This document shows, piece after piece, positions 39,330 through 48,664 of a DNA stretch of 64,000 bases. The stretch's first letter is position 1; every line of letters begins with the position of its first letter. The stretch is from positions 248,001-312,000 of the forward strand of contig JAQSYO010000003.1 of the NCBI GenBank assembly GCA_029256105.1, read 5' to 3'. The stretch comes from Herbinix sp. GTDB lineage: Bacteria > Bacillota > Clostridia > Lachnospirales > Lachnospiraceae. The notes under the pieces are model-generated. The model ran no database searches. It saw nothing but the letters and a program-made list of their open reading frames with translations, and was not told the DNA's origin. The position numbers and the translations under genes were made by a program.

Positions 39330-40358
39330 TTGCTATATCCGAAAAGTTTAGAAAAGGGTAATAAAGTAGGGGTTACAGCGACCTCAGATGGCTTCGTAAC
39401 ACCAACAGATTTAGTTCGTTTGGAAAGTGGTGTTAAACATTTTAATGATATGGGATATCCGATAGTTGTGACGGACAATGTCAGAACCAGTTGCAAAGGA
39501 AGAAGCTCGGACGGTCCTACGAGAGCTAGGGAATTGATGGAGCTAATTACTGATACGAATATAGGCACTATTTTTACTGCATGTGGTGGAGATTATTTGG
39601 TGGAAATGCTCCCTTATATAAATTTCGACTTAATCAAAGCCAATCCAAAATGGATTCAGGGTTTTTCAGATACGACAGTTCTTGTCTTTCCTATAACGAC
39701 TAATCTAGATATTGCTACGTTATATGGGAACAATTTTAGTACTTTTGGAATGGGACAATGGCATAGCTCTTTGATTGATAATCTTAAAATTTTAGAAGGA
39801 CAAGATATTAGACAGGATAGTTATGAACAGTTTCAGGATGGCTATATAGATAGAATTACAGGTTATGAAGAGTTTAAACTAGAGAAGGATGTCGAGTGGG
39901 TCAATTTATATCCTACAACCTGGAAACCTGAATCAGAGTTGGTTATCACCGGACGAGCTCTTGGTGGAAACTTAGATTCCCTGCTTACCCTGGTAGGAAC
40001 TAGATTTGATAAAACAAAAGAATTTATTGAACGTTATCAAGAGGATAAAATTCTATGGTTTTTAGAAAGCTATGATCTCGGTAGTGAAGCTTTGGTTAGA
40101 GGATTGTGGCAGTTAAGAGAGGCGGGTTGGTTCGAACATGCTTCTGGTTTTGTCTTTGGAAGGCCAGCTATGTATAAGACTTATTCGGACACCACATATG
40201 AGGAAGCGGTAGTATCGGTATTAGGGAAACTTAATTTACCAATCATTTTAGAAGCAGATATCGGACATAAGCCACCACAATTTACGATGATTAACGGTGC
40301 AATCGCTACAATTCACAGCTACGGAGGAAAAGGTAATATAACTTTTGAAAGAAGGTAA
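39330..40358 (+). CDS. Peptidase S66 family (LD-carboxypeptidase/MccF-like)
   Basis: A 342-aa cytoplasmic serine peptidase of family S66, whose members cleave the tetrapeptide of recycled murein (LdcA) or inactivate microcin C (MccF). The nucleophile region is GFSDTTVL (Ser near residue 112), with FTACGGDYLVEMLPYI before it and the Glu/His region near FLESYD and ADIGHKPPQ. The MccF-like branch is suggested by YGNNF and by the large middle segment. Start is TTG, with TAGGAGGG 7 nt upstream. It is followed 8 nt later by an LTA-synthase-like gene, which favours an envelope role. Confidence 0.8.
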   Translation: MLYPKSLEKGNKVGVTATSDGFVTPTDLVRLESGVKHFNDMGYPIVVTDNVRTSCKGRSSDGPTRARELMELITDTNIGTIFTACGGDYLVEMLPYINFDLIKANPKWIQGFSDTTVLVFPITTNLDIATLYGNNFSTFGMGQWHSSLIDNLKILEGQDIRQDSYEQFQDGYIDRITGYEEFKLEKDVEWVNLYPTTWKPESELVITGRALGGNLDSLLTLVGTRFDKTKEFIERYQEDKILWFLESYDLGSEALVRGLWQLREAGWFEHASGFVFGRPAMYKTYSDTTYEEAVVSVLGKLNLPIILEADIGHKPPQFTMINGAIATIHSYGGKGNITFERR

Positions 40359-40366
40359 ATTGGGGG

Positions 40367-42721
40367 ATGGAGAAGGAACATTGCAATAATAAAGGGAATA
40401 ACGATATCAAATATAATATGGGGAATGTTGATGTCACAGGATCAGAATTAATTACAAAGAAGGAGTCTATTAAGGCAGAAGATAACAATCACAAAGTTGT
40501 TAATAAGGAACTTGTTAATAAGGAACTTAATGAAATGCCACCGGTCTTGAAGACTACGTCTCAAGTGCTAACCAAATCCATCAACGATTTTCTCGTTAGC
40601 AAATGGAACAATAATGTTCGTGTTTCCAGAAATAACCTGATGCATCCGGCATTGTTTTTTTTTGGAGCAATCCTTTTCTTTGAACTAATTTTACATGTAT
40701 TTATCTATGAAAGTATCGATATTAAAATCATCTATCCTATTTTATTTGCTATTCCATTTAGTGCTTTGCTTACCTTGCTCACAGGGTTGTTTCGATCGAC
40801 TGGCAATAAAATCACCATGTGGCTTCTTACTTTATTGATAGGTTTTGTATTTCAGACGCAGTTAGTTTATTATTCAGTGTTTAAAGTATTCTTCTCCTTT
40901 CAGACAATAGGCATGGCAGGAGATGCAATATCGGAATTCGGAAATGATATATTGACTGCAATCAGGGCCAATATTGTTGGTTTGCTCCTGTTATTTCCTC
41001 CATTATTAATTTTAATTTTTGGTTTGAACAATCATATCGATTATGAGAGAAGGAACCTAAAGGGGCAGAGCTTTTTATTAGGAGGCTTTACTATATTTCA
41101 TATCGTTGCAATAATAGGTTTGTTTCTTTTTGGTAAGGGGGATTATACACCATATGATTTGTATTTTAACTCGAAAGTGCATGATTTGTGCGGCAAGCAA
41201 TTAGGCATTACTACAATGACAAGGATTGATGTTAGGGCTTTAATTTTTGGTAAGGAGAATTTGGTTCTAGCAGAAACAATGAATATTATGATTGATTCAG
41301 ACATTGGCCCAGATATAAATTCGGATATAGATCCAGATATAGATTCAGAGATAAAGCCTACCGTAACATCCATACCGACATCTACACCGAGTACAATTCC
41401 TAATATTGCATCACCAAAGCCCAATAGCACTCCAACACTGACATTAACGCCGACACCTAATCCAATCGACACTACTCCGAATGTGATGAACATTGACTTT
41501 AATGCTTTAGCACAAAAGGAGACGGATGATACAATTCGAACCTTACATAAGTATTTTGCCTCTGTAACGCCAACAAATAAAAATAAATATACCGGTAAAT
41601 TTAAAGGGTATAACCTTATTATGATAACAGCAGAGGGCTTCTCCCCTTATGCGATTAATAAAGATAAAACACCAACCTTATACCGATTGGTTAGGGAAGG
41701 TTTTGTATTTAATAATTTTTACACAGCCCTTTGGCAGACTAGTACCAGTGACGGAGAATATGTGGATATGACCGGATTAATCCCGGTAGGAACAAGGAGT
41801 ATGTACCATGGTAGAACGAACTATTGGCCATTTGCTCTTGGCAATCAATTTAACCTACTCGGAGTTAAAAGTAAGGCATACCACAACCACACCTATACCT
41901 ACTACCAGAGAAATGAGACGCATCCGAATCTTGGATATGATTTTGTGGCAAAGGGAAATGGATTGGTTTTAGAGCATCCAAATGCTTGGCCGGCTTCCGA
42001 TCTTGAATTAATTAATGCCTCCGTGAATGAATATATCAATGAGGAGCAATTTCATGTTTATTATCTCACGGTCAGTGGTCATATGAATTATACCTTTGAG
42101 GGTAATAGTATGTCTTATAAGAATAGAGACCTTGTAAAGGATCTGCCCTATTCCTCTGATGCGAGGGCGTATATTGCCTGTCAGATGGAACTAGATAAGG
42201 CGCTCGAACAATTGTTAGCAAAGCTAGAGGAGGCAGGTGTAGCAGACCGTACCGTAATTGCACTTAGTGCAGATCATTATCCTTATGGCTGGGAGAAAGA
42301 GAAGTTGGATGAGCTAGCAGGCCATGAGGTAGATCCGAATTTCGAGATATACCGGAATCAATTTATCCTTTGGAATGCCGGTATGGAAGAAAGTATTGTA
42401 ATCGATGAGCCTTGTTCCAGCCTCGATATATTACCTACACTTTCCAACCTGTTCGGTTTAGAGTATGATTCAAGACTACTGATGGGGCAAGATATCTTGT
42501 CAGATGCAGCCCCGCTCGTCCTTTTATCCAATCATAGCTTTATCACAGATAAAGTGATGTACAATTCAGAAACAGGGGAAACTACGTTGCTTGCCCAAGA
42601 AGCACTTCCTAAGAATTATATCAGTAATATGAACAAGGTGGTTAAGAATAAGTTTATAGTATCTCAAAGCATTTTGGATAAGGATTATTACCGATATGTA
42701 TTTCCAGAGGGCACAAAATAA
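40367..42721 (+). CDS. LTA synthase-like sulfatase-family membrane protein
   Basis: A 784-aa alkaline phosphatase/sulfatase superfamily protein. About five membrane helices lie between residues 80 and 265. An unusual Asp/Ile then Thr/Pro-rich linker follows (nt about 41296-41485; DINSDIDPDIDSEIKP, TSTPSTIPN). The extracellular catalytic domain has the nucleophile Thr in QTSTSDGEY and the metal-site SADHYPYG. LtaS polymerises glycerol phosphate onto lipoteichoic acid, and relatives modify other polymers. It is longer than usual LtaS (about 650 aa), partly because of a soluble 70-residue N-terminus and the linker. The ribosome site is not textbook (AAGG 12 nt away, GGGGG adjacent). Confidence 0.82.
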   Translation: MEKEHCNNKGNNDIKYNMGNVDVTGSELITKKESIKAEDNNHKVVNKELVNKELNEMPPVLKTTSQVLTKSINDFLVSKWNNNVRVSRNNLMHPALFFFGAILFFELILHVFIYESIDIKIIYPILFAIPFSALLTLLTGLFRSTGNKITMWLLTLLIGFVFQTQLVYYSVFKVFFSFQTIGMAGDAISEFGNDILTAIRANIVGLLLLFPPLLILIFGLNNHIDYERRNLKGQSFLLGGFTIFHIVAIIGLFLFGKGDYTPYDLYFNSKVHDLCGKQLGITTMTRIDVRALIFGKENLVLAETMNIMIDSDIGPDINSDIDPDIDSEIKPTVTSIPTSTPSTIPNIASPKPNSTPTLTLTPTPNPIDTTPNVMNIDFNALAQKETDDTIRTLHKYFASVTPTNKNKYTGKFKGYNLIMITAEGFSPYAINKDKTPTLYRLVREGFVFNNFYTALWQTSTSDGEYVDMTGLIPVGTRSMYHGRTNYWPFALGNQFNLLGVKSKAYHNHTYTYYQRNETHPNLGYDFVAKGNGLVLEHPNAWPASDLELINASVNEYINEEQFHVYYLTVSGHMNYTFEGNSMSYKNRDLVKDLPYSSDARAYIACQMELDKALEQLLAKLEEAGVADRTVIALSADHYPYGWEKEKLDELAGHEVDPNFEIYRNQFILWNAGMEESIVIDEPCSSLDILPTLSNLFGLEYDSRLLMGQDILSDAAPLVLLSNHSFITDKVMYNSETGETTLLAQEALPKNYISNMNKVVKNKFIVSQSILDKDYYRYVFPEGTK

Positions 42722-42762
42722 ATATTAAATAATAGAGTGCACGAAACTGAAAATGGGTAAAG

Positions 42763-42806
42763 GTTGAGGCAGAAGGAAGAAGCAGAAGAAGCAGAAGGAG
42801 CAGTAA
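42763..42806. repeat. Purine-rich short repeats after the LTA synthase-like gene
   Basis: Repeated AGCAGAAGA/GCAGAAGGA words of about 9 bp, some 40 bp past the stop. The rest of the spacer up to about 42940 shows nothing recognisable. Confidence 0.55.
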
Positions 42807-42941
42807 GAGGGGAACTTCCTTGAATCGGAGTAGGATTTAGAATATGTATTAAAATTATGAATTCTCAAGAAGTACACTTCGGAGATGAACGGTAAAATAT
42901 CTAAGATTTGAAATTAGTATTTGAAATTATAATATTTACAC

Positions 42942-42970
42942 TTGATTTTACAAATACTATGTGCTAATAT
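42942..42970 (+). promoter_or_regulatory. Promoter of the aspS2-gatCAB operon
   Basis: TTGATT (42942-42947), a 17-bp spacer and TAATAT (42965-42970), about 55 bp before the T-box element. A small AT-rich hairpin with T-run (42995-43014) lies between them. Confidence 0.55.
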
Positions 42971-43019
42971 AAGTCATCATCAAGGGTGCTGTATATACAA
43001 TGCCTTTGTATTTTTAAAC

Positions 43020-43316
43020 AATAGGAAATCGGCTAAGATAGAGACTTTGTTCTTCCCAATAATCGAACGACAGGAATGGTGAGTCACCGACTGAGAGCAC
43101 ACCTACGATGATAAGAAGAATACGGAACACTCTGGAGCCCGCGAATTGAACAATTAGTAGGTTCGTGCGTGACACGCGTTAAGTGTAGGAAAGCGGAGAG
43201 CTAAGCTCTCAATGCGGGTGGTACCGCGGGAATTCGACTTCTCGTCCCGAAGAATGCATGATATTTGATTTGATTTACAAATTGAATTCAGGAAGCATTC
43301 TTCGGGGCTTTTTTTG
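43020..43316 (+). promoter_or_regulatory. T-box riboswitch, Asn-type (possibly dual Glu/Asn)
   Basis: The T-box core GGGTGGTACCGCGGG is at 43216-43230. A terminator follows: CCCGAAGAATGC (43246-43257) with GCATTCTTCGGGG (43295-43307) and a long T-run. In stem I, AGAG (43040-43043)/CTCT (43130-43133) and TTCTT (43050-43054)/AAGAA (43116-43120) enclose an internal loop whose right side is TACGGAACA. The codon in specifier position is AAC (43126-43128, Asn), overlapped by GAA (43125-43127, Glu). The tRNA-tail-binding bulge reads TGGT. Uncharged tRNA-Asn should promote readthrough into the Asn-tRNA synthesis genes. Confidence 0.92.
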
Positions 43317-43397
43317 TATATAAAAATACTCGAACGAATGCACGTTATTTTAAAAGTAAGAAATTCACTTAGTCAGTCGAACGAAGTGAAAGATTAG

Positions 43398-43482
43398 TAT
43401 AGGAGGAGAAATGCTCCTATAATCAAGGAGGATAATACCTCTTAAATATCAAGGAGGATATTTCCTCCTAAAAACAAGGAGG
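43398..43482 (+). promoter_or_regulatory. Array of Shine-Dalgarno-containing hairpins before aspS2
   Basis: Three successive hairpins each lock an AGGAGG box: TATAGGAG/CTCCTATA (43398-43405, 43414-43421), AAGGAGG/CCTCTT (43425-43431, 43438-43443) and AGGAGG/CCTCCT (43452-43457, 43464-43469). A fourth, unpaired AAGGAGG (43476-43482) lies 8 nt before the aspS2 ATG. CAAGGAGGA recurs at a 25-26 bp period, so the array arose by duplication. The complementary arms allow alternative pairings that could hide the real ribosome site. Confidence 0.75.
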
Positions 43483-43490
43483 AATCTACA

Positions 43491-44825
43491 ATGGAGTTTA
43501 TAACAGGTATTAAGAAAAAAGACACCAGTGAAATAAGCGATATTTTAGTAAATGGTTTATCAGGGACTGTGAAAATCAACGGCTTCATTCACACCATCCG
43601 TGATATGGGTGAAGTTGCTTTTGTTGTTTTAAGAAAACGAGAAGGTCTTGTTCAATGTGTTTATGAAGAAGGTGTGACAGGCTGTCAATTAAAAGAGCTT
43701 AAAGAAGGAATGACTGTTGAAGCAGAAGGATTTCTTCATGAAGAAGAAAGAGCACCACAGGGGTTTGAAGTTCGATTGTCAAAGATTACAATTTTAACTT
43801 CACCAAAGGAAGGCTCGATGATGCCGCTTCCGATTTCCAAATGGAAGATGAAAACTTCCTTAGAGACCAAGCTTGCTTATCGTCCGGTAGCTTTAAGAAA
43901 CATTAGAGAAAGAGCGATTTTTAAAATACAGGAGGGAATTGTAAGAGGCTTCCGTGATTTCCTATATTCACAAAGCTTTACCGAAATCCGTACCCCTAAG
44001 ATCGTTGCTGGTAATGCAGAAGGTGGAGCGAACGTATTTAAATTGGAGTACTTCGGTAGTAAAGCATTCTTAGCTCAGAGTCCTCAATTTTATAAGCAGA
44101 CTATGGTAGGTGTATATGATAGAGTATTTGAAGCTGCCCCGGTATTCCGTGCGGAAAAGCACAACACCACAAGACATTTGAATGAATATACCAGTTTGGA
44201 TTTTGAGATGGGATATATTAGTGGCTTTGAGGACATTATGGCTATGGAGATGGAAATGCTTCGCTATGTGTTTGCTTTATTAAAAGAAAAGTATGCAAAG
44301 GAATTACTTCTTTTAGAAATTAAGTTACCAGATATGAGCAAAATTCCTACGGTACGATTTGATGAAGCAAAACAATTAGTAGCTGAAAAATACAGCCGTA
44401 AAATTAAAAACCCTTATGATCTGGAACCAGAGGAAGAAGTATTGATTGGTAAATACTTTAAAGAGGAATTTGGCAGTGATTTTGTATTTGTAACGCACTA
44501 TCCTTCTAAGAAAAGACCTTTTTATGCAATGGATGATCCCACTGATACTAAATTTACATTAAGCTTCGATTTACTCTTTAAGGGTATGGAGATTACAACA
44601 GGTGGACAAAGAATTCATGATTATGAAGCACAGGTTGCTAAAATGATGGCCAGAGGAATGAACCCTGATGAATTTACCAACTTTCTTATGATCCACAAAC
44701 ACGGAATGCCACCACATGGCGGATTGGGTATCGGCTTAGAACGACTTACGATGAAGCTTTTAGATGAACAAAATGTAAGAGAAACTACCCTATTCCCGAG
44801 AGATTTATCAAGATTAGAACCATAA
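43491..44825 (+). CDS. aspS: Archaeal-type aspartyl-tRNA synthetase (AspRS2, for tRNA-Asn)
   Basis: Class II synthetase of 444 aa, the short archaeal type without the bacterial GAD insertion domain. An OB-fold anticodon domain comes first ([23 protein letters not shown]), then motif 2 around [22 protein letters not shown] and motif 3 GIGLERLTM. In clostridia this second AspRS charges tRNA-Asn with Asp for the amidotransferase. The gatCAB genes that follow and the AAC specifier in the T-box support that reading. ATG has AAGGAGG 8 nt upstream, the fourth such box in a row. Confidence 0.92.
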   Translation: MEFITGIKKKDTSEISDILVNGLSGTVKINGFIHTIRDMGEVAFVVLRKREGLVQCVYEEGVTGCQLKELKEGMTVEAEGFLHEEERAPQGFEVRLSKITILTSPKEGSMMPLPISKWKMKTSLETKLAYRPVALRNIRERAIFKIQEGIVRGFRDFLYSQSFTEIRTPKIVAGNAEGGANVFKLEYFGSKAFLAQSPQFYKQTMVGVYDRVFEAAPVFRAEKHNTTRHLNEYTSLDFEMGYISGFEDIMAMEMEMLRYVFALLKEKYAKELLLLEIKLPDMSKIPTVRFDEAKQLVAEKYSRKIKNPYDLEPEEEVLIGKYFKEEFGSDFVFVTHYPSKKRPFYAMDDPTDTKFTLSFDLLFKGMEITTGGQRIHDYEAQVAKMMARGMNPDEFTNFLMIHKHGMPPHGGLGIGLERLTMKLLDEQNVRETTLFPRDLSRLEP

Positions 44826-44844
44826 TAGAAAGGTAGGTAACGCC

Positions 44845-45132
44845 ATGACAATAACAGAAGAAACAATTAAATATGTTGCGTCCCTAGCAAAGCTTAATGT
44901 TTCCGAAGAGGAAAAGAAGAAGATTGCAGAAGACCTTGATCATATTTTAGATTATATTGAGACAATGAACGAGCTGGATACGGAGGGAGTAGAGCCTATG
45001 TCCCATGTCCTTCCGGTAAAGAATGTATTTCGTGAGGATGTGGTTGTTAATCAAAACAACCGTGAGGAATTAATTAAAAATGCACCGAAGCAGAAGGATG
45101 GTTGTTTTGCAGTTCCCAAGACCGTAGAATAG
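44845..45132 (+). CDS. gatC: Asp-tRNA(Asn)/Glu-tRNA(Gln) amidotransferase subunit C
   Basis: A 95-aa small subunit that wraps around GatA and GatB. It has the typical [21 protein letters not shown] start and the C-terminal [13 protein letters not shown] block. GAAAGGTAGG lies before the ATG, 20 nt after aspS2. Part of the pathway that converts Asp-tRNA(Asn) to Asn-tRNA(Asn). Confidence 0.93.
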   Translation: MTITEETIKYVASLAKLNVSEEEKKKIAEDLDHILDYIETMNELDTEGVEPMSHVLPVKNVFREDVVVNQNNREELIKNAPKQKDGCFAVPKTVE

Positions 45133-45208
45133 TTTGTAAAAGCAATTGCAAAAAACGCAATTCTTAGAGTAATTCTATACGTGCGAAAGCACATAGATGG
45201 AGGTAAAA

Positions 45209-46696
45209 ATGAAGAATATCACAACATTATCTGCCTTAGAACTTGGCAAGATGATAAAAAATAAAGAAATATCAGTTGCCGATGCCGTAAAAGCTCAGCT
45301 TGAAGTTATCAAACAAAGAGATCCCGCCTATCATTGCTATATTACCGTCTTGGAAGAGGAAGCTTATGCTCAGGCAGCACTGGTACAGCAAAGTATTGAT
45401 GCAGGAGAACTAAATAACGCACCACTTGCAGGTGTACCCATGGCTATCAAGGACAATATCTGTACCAAAGGTATAAAGACGACCTGTGCTTCAAAAATAT
45501 TATATAATTTTGAACCCACCTACGATGCGACCGTAATAGAGAAGTTAAAAGCAGCGGGAGTAATCATCCTTGGTAAGACCAATATGGATGAGTTTGCTAT
45601 GGGTAGTACTACTGAAACTTCACATTTTGGTGAGACTAAGAATCCTTGGAATACATCTCATGTGCCAGGGGGTTCCAGTGGTGGTTCAGCGGCAGCGGTA
45701 GCAGCGGAGGAAGCCTTCCTTGCATTGGGTTCCGATACCGGTGGTTCAATACGCCAGCCAGCAAGCTATTGTGGTGTAACCGGAATTAAACCTACTTATG
45801 GTACTGTTTCCCGTTATGGATTAATAGCCTATGCCTCATCTCTAGATCAGATTGGTACGTTCGGTAGAAATGTATCCGATTGTGCAGCAGCACTTGAAAT
45901 AATCTCCGGTCATGATGCAAAGGATTCGACCTCTGTGGAAGAGACTAGTTATCAATATACGCAGGCTCTTGTCGATGATGTAAAAGGAATGCGCATTGGT
46001 ATACCGAAGGATTATCTTGGAGCAGGAATTGAAGAGGATGTCAAAGCAAGCATCTTAAAAGCTGCAGAAGTATTTAAGAGTAAAGGTGCAATTGTAGAAG
46101 AATTTGAGCTTCACAGTGTAGATTTTGCAGTGCCCTCCTATTATGTAGTTGCATGTGCAGAAGCAAGTTCCAATTTATCGAGATTTGATGGTGTAAAATA
46201 TGGCTATCGTACACCGGATTTTGATGGTCTGCAGGACGTCTATAAGAAGTCAAGAACGGAAGGCTTTGGTAATGAAGTTAAACGAAGAATGATGATTGGC
46301 GCCTTTGTATTAAGCTCCGGTTATTACGATGCATTTTATAATAAAGCGTTAAAGGTAAGAGCAATAATCAATGAGGGCTTTCAGAAGGCCTTTGAGAAAT
46401 ACGATATCATACTCGGACCAACCGCACCTGAGACCGCTCCTGGCCTTGGAGAAAGTTTATCCGATCCCTTAAAGATGTATCTATCTGATATCTACACCGT
46501 ATCGGTTAATTTGGCTGGACTTCCGGCCGTTAGTCTTCCTTGTGGTAAGGATTCAAAAGGTTTACCGATTGGCTTGCAATTAATCGGAAAGCATTTTGGG
46601 GAAAAGGATATCATCCGTGCTGCATATAGCTTTGAACAAGCTACCGAATACGAGAGACCAACAACACTAACAACAGAAGTAAGAAAGGAGGCATAA
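45209..46696 (+). CDS. gatA: Asp-tRNA(Asn)/Glu-tRNA(Gln) amidotransferase subunit A
   Basis: Glutaminase subunit (495 aa) that releases ammonia for the amidation of mischarged tRNA. The amidase Ser-cis-Ser-Lys triad is visible: Lys in VPMAIKDNI (near residue 79), the Gly/Ser-rich GGSSGGSAAAV (Ser near 154) and DTGGSIRQPASYCG (near 178). ATG 45209 has GGAGG 6 nt upstream; an in-frame ATG 12 nt earlier overlaps the box. Confidence 0.95.
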   Translation: MKNITTLSALELGKMIKNKEISVADAVKAQLEVIKQRDPAYHCYITVLEEEAYAQAALVQQSIDAGELNNAPLAGVPMAIKDNICTKGIKTTCASKILYNFEPTYDATVIEKLKAAGVIILGKTNMDEFAMGSTTETSHFGETKNPWNTSHVPGGSSGGSAAAVAAEEAFLALGSDTGGSIRQPASYCGVTGIKPTYGTVSRYGLIAYASSLDQIGTFGRNVSDCAAALEIISGHDAKDSTSVEETSYQYTQALVDDVKGMRIGIPKDYLGAGIEEDVKASILKAAEVFKSKGAIVEEFELHSVDFAVPSYYVVACAEASSNLSRFDGVKYGYRTPDFDGLQDVYKKSRTEGFGNEVKRRMMIGAFVLSSGYYDAFYNKALKVRAIINEGFQKAFEKYDIILGPTAPETAPGLGESLSDPLKMYLSDIYTVSVNLAGLPAVSLPCGKDSKGLPIGLQLIGKHFGEKDIIRAAYSFEQATEYERPTTLTTEVRKEA

Positions 46697-46699
46697 AGC

Positions 46700-48136
46700 A
46701 TGAAATCATACGAAACAGTCATTGGCTTGGAAGTTCATGTTGAGCTTGCCACCAAATCAAAAATCTTCTGTGGTTGTACTACACAATTCGGTGGTGAGCC
46801 GAATACGCATTGTTGTCCGGTTTGTACCGGTATGCCGGGAACCCTTCCGGTATTGAACAAACAAGTTGTTGAATTTGCTATGGCAGCAGGTCTTGCATTG
46901 AACTGCTCTATCACTCAGAAATGCAAATTTGACCGTAAGAATTACTTCTATCCAGATCTTCCTAAGGCATATCAGGTTTCACAACTTTATCTTCCAATCT
47001 GTAGGGATGGTGGTATCGAGATCGAGACTGAATCAGGAAAGAAAACGGTCAGAATACATGAAATTCATATGGAAGAAGATGCCGGTAAATTAGTTCACGA
47101 TCCTTGGGAGGATTGTACCTTAGTAGATTACAACCGTTGTGGTGTTCCTTTGATAGAAATTGTCAGTGAACCGGATATGCGTTCCGCAGCAGAGGTTATT
47201 GCTTATTTAGAGAAGCTAAGATTAATCCTTCAATATCTAGGTGTATCCGACTGCAAGATGCAGGAGGGATCCCTTCGTGCCGATATCAACCTGTCCATTA
47301 TGGAAGTGGGGGCGAAGGAATTTGGTACCAGAACTGAAATGAAGAACATGAACTCCTTTAAGGCAATCGCAAGAGCAATTGAAGGTGAGAGAAAACGTCA
47401 GATTGAATTGCTCGAGTATGGTAAGAAGGTTACACAAGAGACCAGACGTTGGGATGATAATAAGGATACCAGCTTTGCGATGCGTTCTAAAGAAGATGCA
47501 CAGGATTATCGGTATTTCCCAGAACCAGATCTTCCACCGATTGAGATCGGTGATGAATGGTTACTTACCATCAAATCAAGGCAACCAGAGCTACGTGCTG
47601 AGAAGATGCTCCGCTATGAGAAGGAATTTGATATTCCGTCCTATGATGCCGCAATCATTACCGGCTCCAAACATTTGGCCGATCTTTTTGAGGAGACGGT
47701 TACGTTATGCGGTAAACCCAAGGAAGTTTCTAATTGGTTGATGGTGGAGACGATGCGTTTACTTAAGGAACTGGAAATGGAAGCAGAGGAGATAACCTTT
47801 ACTCCGGTACAGCTTTCCACCTTAATACAGATGGTTGATGGCAATAAGATTAATCGTACTGTTGCAAAGGAAGTATTTGAGAAGATATTCAAGGATAATG
47901 TAGATCCACAGGAATATGTGGAAATGCATAGTCTTGGAATGGTATCGGATGACGGACTTCTTCGCTCGACGATAGAACGGATGATTTCTGAAAGTCCACA
48001 ATCTGTTGCAGATTATAAGAGTGGTAAGACGAAAGCGATGGGCTTCATCGTTGGTCAAACGATGAAAGAGATGAAGGGAAAAGCGGATCCCGGTATTATA
48101 AATCAAATTGCTAAGGAGATACTGGATTCCTTATAA
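46700..48136 (+). CDS. gatB: Asp-tRNA(Asn)/Glu-tRNA(Gln) amidotransferase subunit B
   Basis: Kinase/transamidase subunit (478 aa) that activates the tRNA-bound Asp or Glu. GLEVHVELATKSKIFCGC at the start, the zinc-site cysteines CGC and CCPVC, the cradle domain with DYNRCGVPLIEIVSEPD and the C-terminal YqeY-like tail MGFIVGQTMKEMKGKA are all intact. AAAGGAGG lies 9 nt before the ATG, inside the end of gatA. Last gene of the T-box operon. Confidence 0.95.
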   Translation: MKSYETVIGLEVHVELATKSKIFCGCTTQFGGEPNTHCCPVCTGMPGTLPVLNKQVVEFAMAAGLALNCSITQKCKFDRKNYFYPDLPKAYQVSQLYLPICRDGGIEIETESGKKTVRIHEIHMEEDAGKLVHDPWEDCTLVDYNRCGVPLIEIVSEPDMRSAAEVIAYLEKLRLILQYLGVSDCKMQEGSLRADINLSIMEVGAKEFGTRTEMKNMNSFKAIARAIEGERKRQIELLEYGKKVTQETRRWDDNKDTSFAMRSKEDAQDYRYFPEPDLPPIEIGDEWLLTIKSRQPELRAEKMLRYEKEFDIPSYDAAIITGSKHLADLFEETVTLCGKPKEVSNWLMVETMRLLKELEMEAEEITFTPVQLSTLIQMVDGNKINRTVAKEVFEKIFKDNVDPQEYVEMHSLGMVSDDGLLRSTIERMISESPQSVADYKSGKTKAMGFIVGQTMKEMKGKADPGIINQIAKEILDSL

Positions 48137-48165
48137 GATAAATTTTGACTTTTCATAACTCTGTA

Positions 48166-48194
48166 TTGTATATCTTTTCTTTATAAGTTATAAT
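48166..48194 (+). promoter_or_regulatory. Promoter of the PilZ gene
   Basis: TTGTAT (48166-48171), a 17-bp spacer and TATAAT (48189-48194), 50 bp before the start codon. Confidence 0.65.
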
Positions 48195-48244
48195 TAGGTA
48201 TGATTTTTTCAAATCATATAATTCATAATAATGGAGGTGTTGCA

Positions 48245-48592
48245 ATGGAAGATAGAAGAAAAGCGAAAAGAATGCCAGTTACACTCTCACTCGATATTAT
48301 TAATCTATATAAACAAGATAATGTTCAGGTTGGTAATTTAAATGCTCCGATAGATGTTATCAATATCTCTAAGTCTGGCATCGGCTTCCGCTCGGAAAGC
48401 ATACTACCGTTGGGTTATTACTTTAATGCTAATATAAATTTAAGTAATGATGATACCCTTCATTGTGTAGTTGAAATAGTCAGATGCCAACCTGATGGCA
48501 ATGAGAATATATACGGCTGTGAGTTTGTCGGAATGGCGACTGTGTTGTCTTATATTTTTGATGAGTATGATAAAAGACTCTCTGAAGAATAA
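48245..48592 (+). CDS. Single-domain PilZ protein
   Basis: A 115-aa stand-alone PilZ domain. The c-di-GMP motifs are RRKAKR (residues 4-9) and NISKSGIGF (near 38). It lacks a YcgR-type N-terminal domain, so it probably acts as an adaptor in motility, secretion or surface control. ATG 48245 follows GGAGGTG by 5 nt; an upstream in-frame ATG has no ribosome site. It converges with a FliK-like gene. Confidence 0.82.
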   Translation: MEDRRKAKRMPVTLSLDIINLYKQDNVQVGNLNAPIDVINISKSGIGFRSESILPLGYYFNANINLSNDDTLHCVVEIVRCQPDGNENIYGCEFVGMATVLSYIFDEYDKRLSEE

Positions 48593-48606
48593 TTTAAATA
48601 ATAATT

Positions 48607-48648
48607 AAAGATGTTGTATATGCAAAAAGCATAACAACATCTTTTTTG
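48607..48648. terminator. Convergent terminator between PilZ and FliK-like genes
   Basis: AAAGATGTTGT pairs with ACAACATCTTT, with inner ATGC/GCAT; an A-run on the left and a T-run on the right serve both strands. Confidence 0.85.
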
Positions 48649-48664
48649 ATTTAGTATTATTATC

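Noticed and set aside
42995..43014. Extra terminator between promoter and T-box
   Set aside because: Six A/T-rich pairs with a five-nt loop are too weak to call as an intrinsic terminator.
43400..43422. Leader peptide ATG CTC CTA TAA after the first Shine-Dalgarno box
   Set aside because: Only three codons long and inside a hairpin. It is mentioned in the array finding but not called as a gene.
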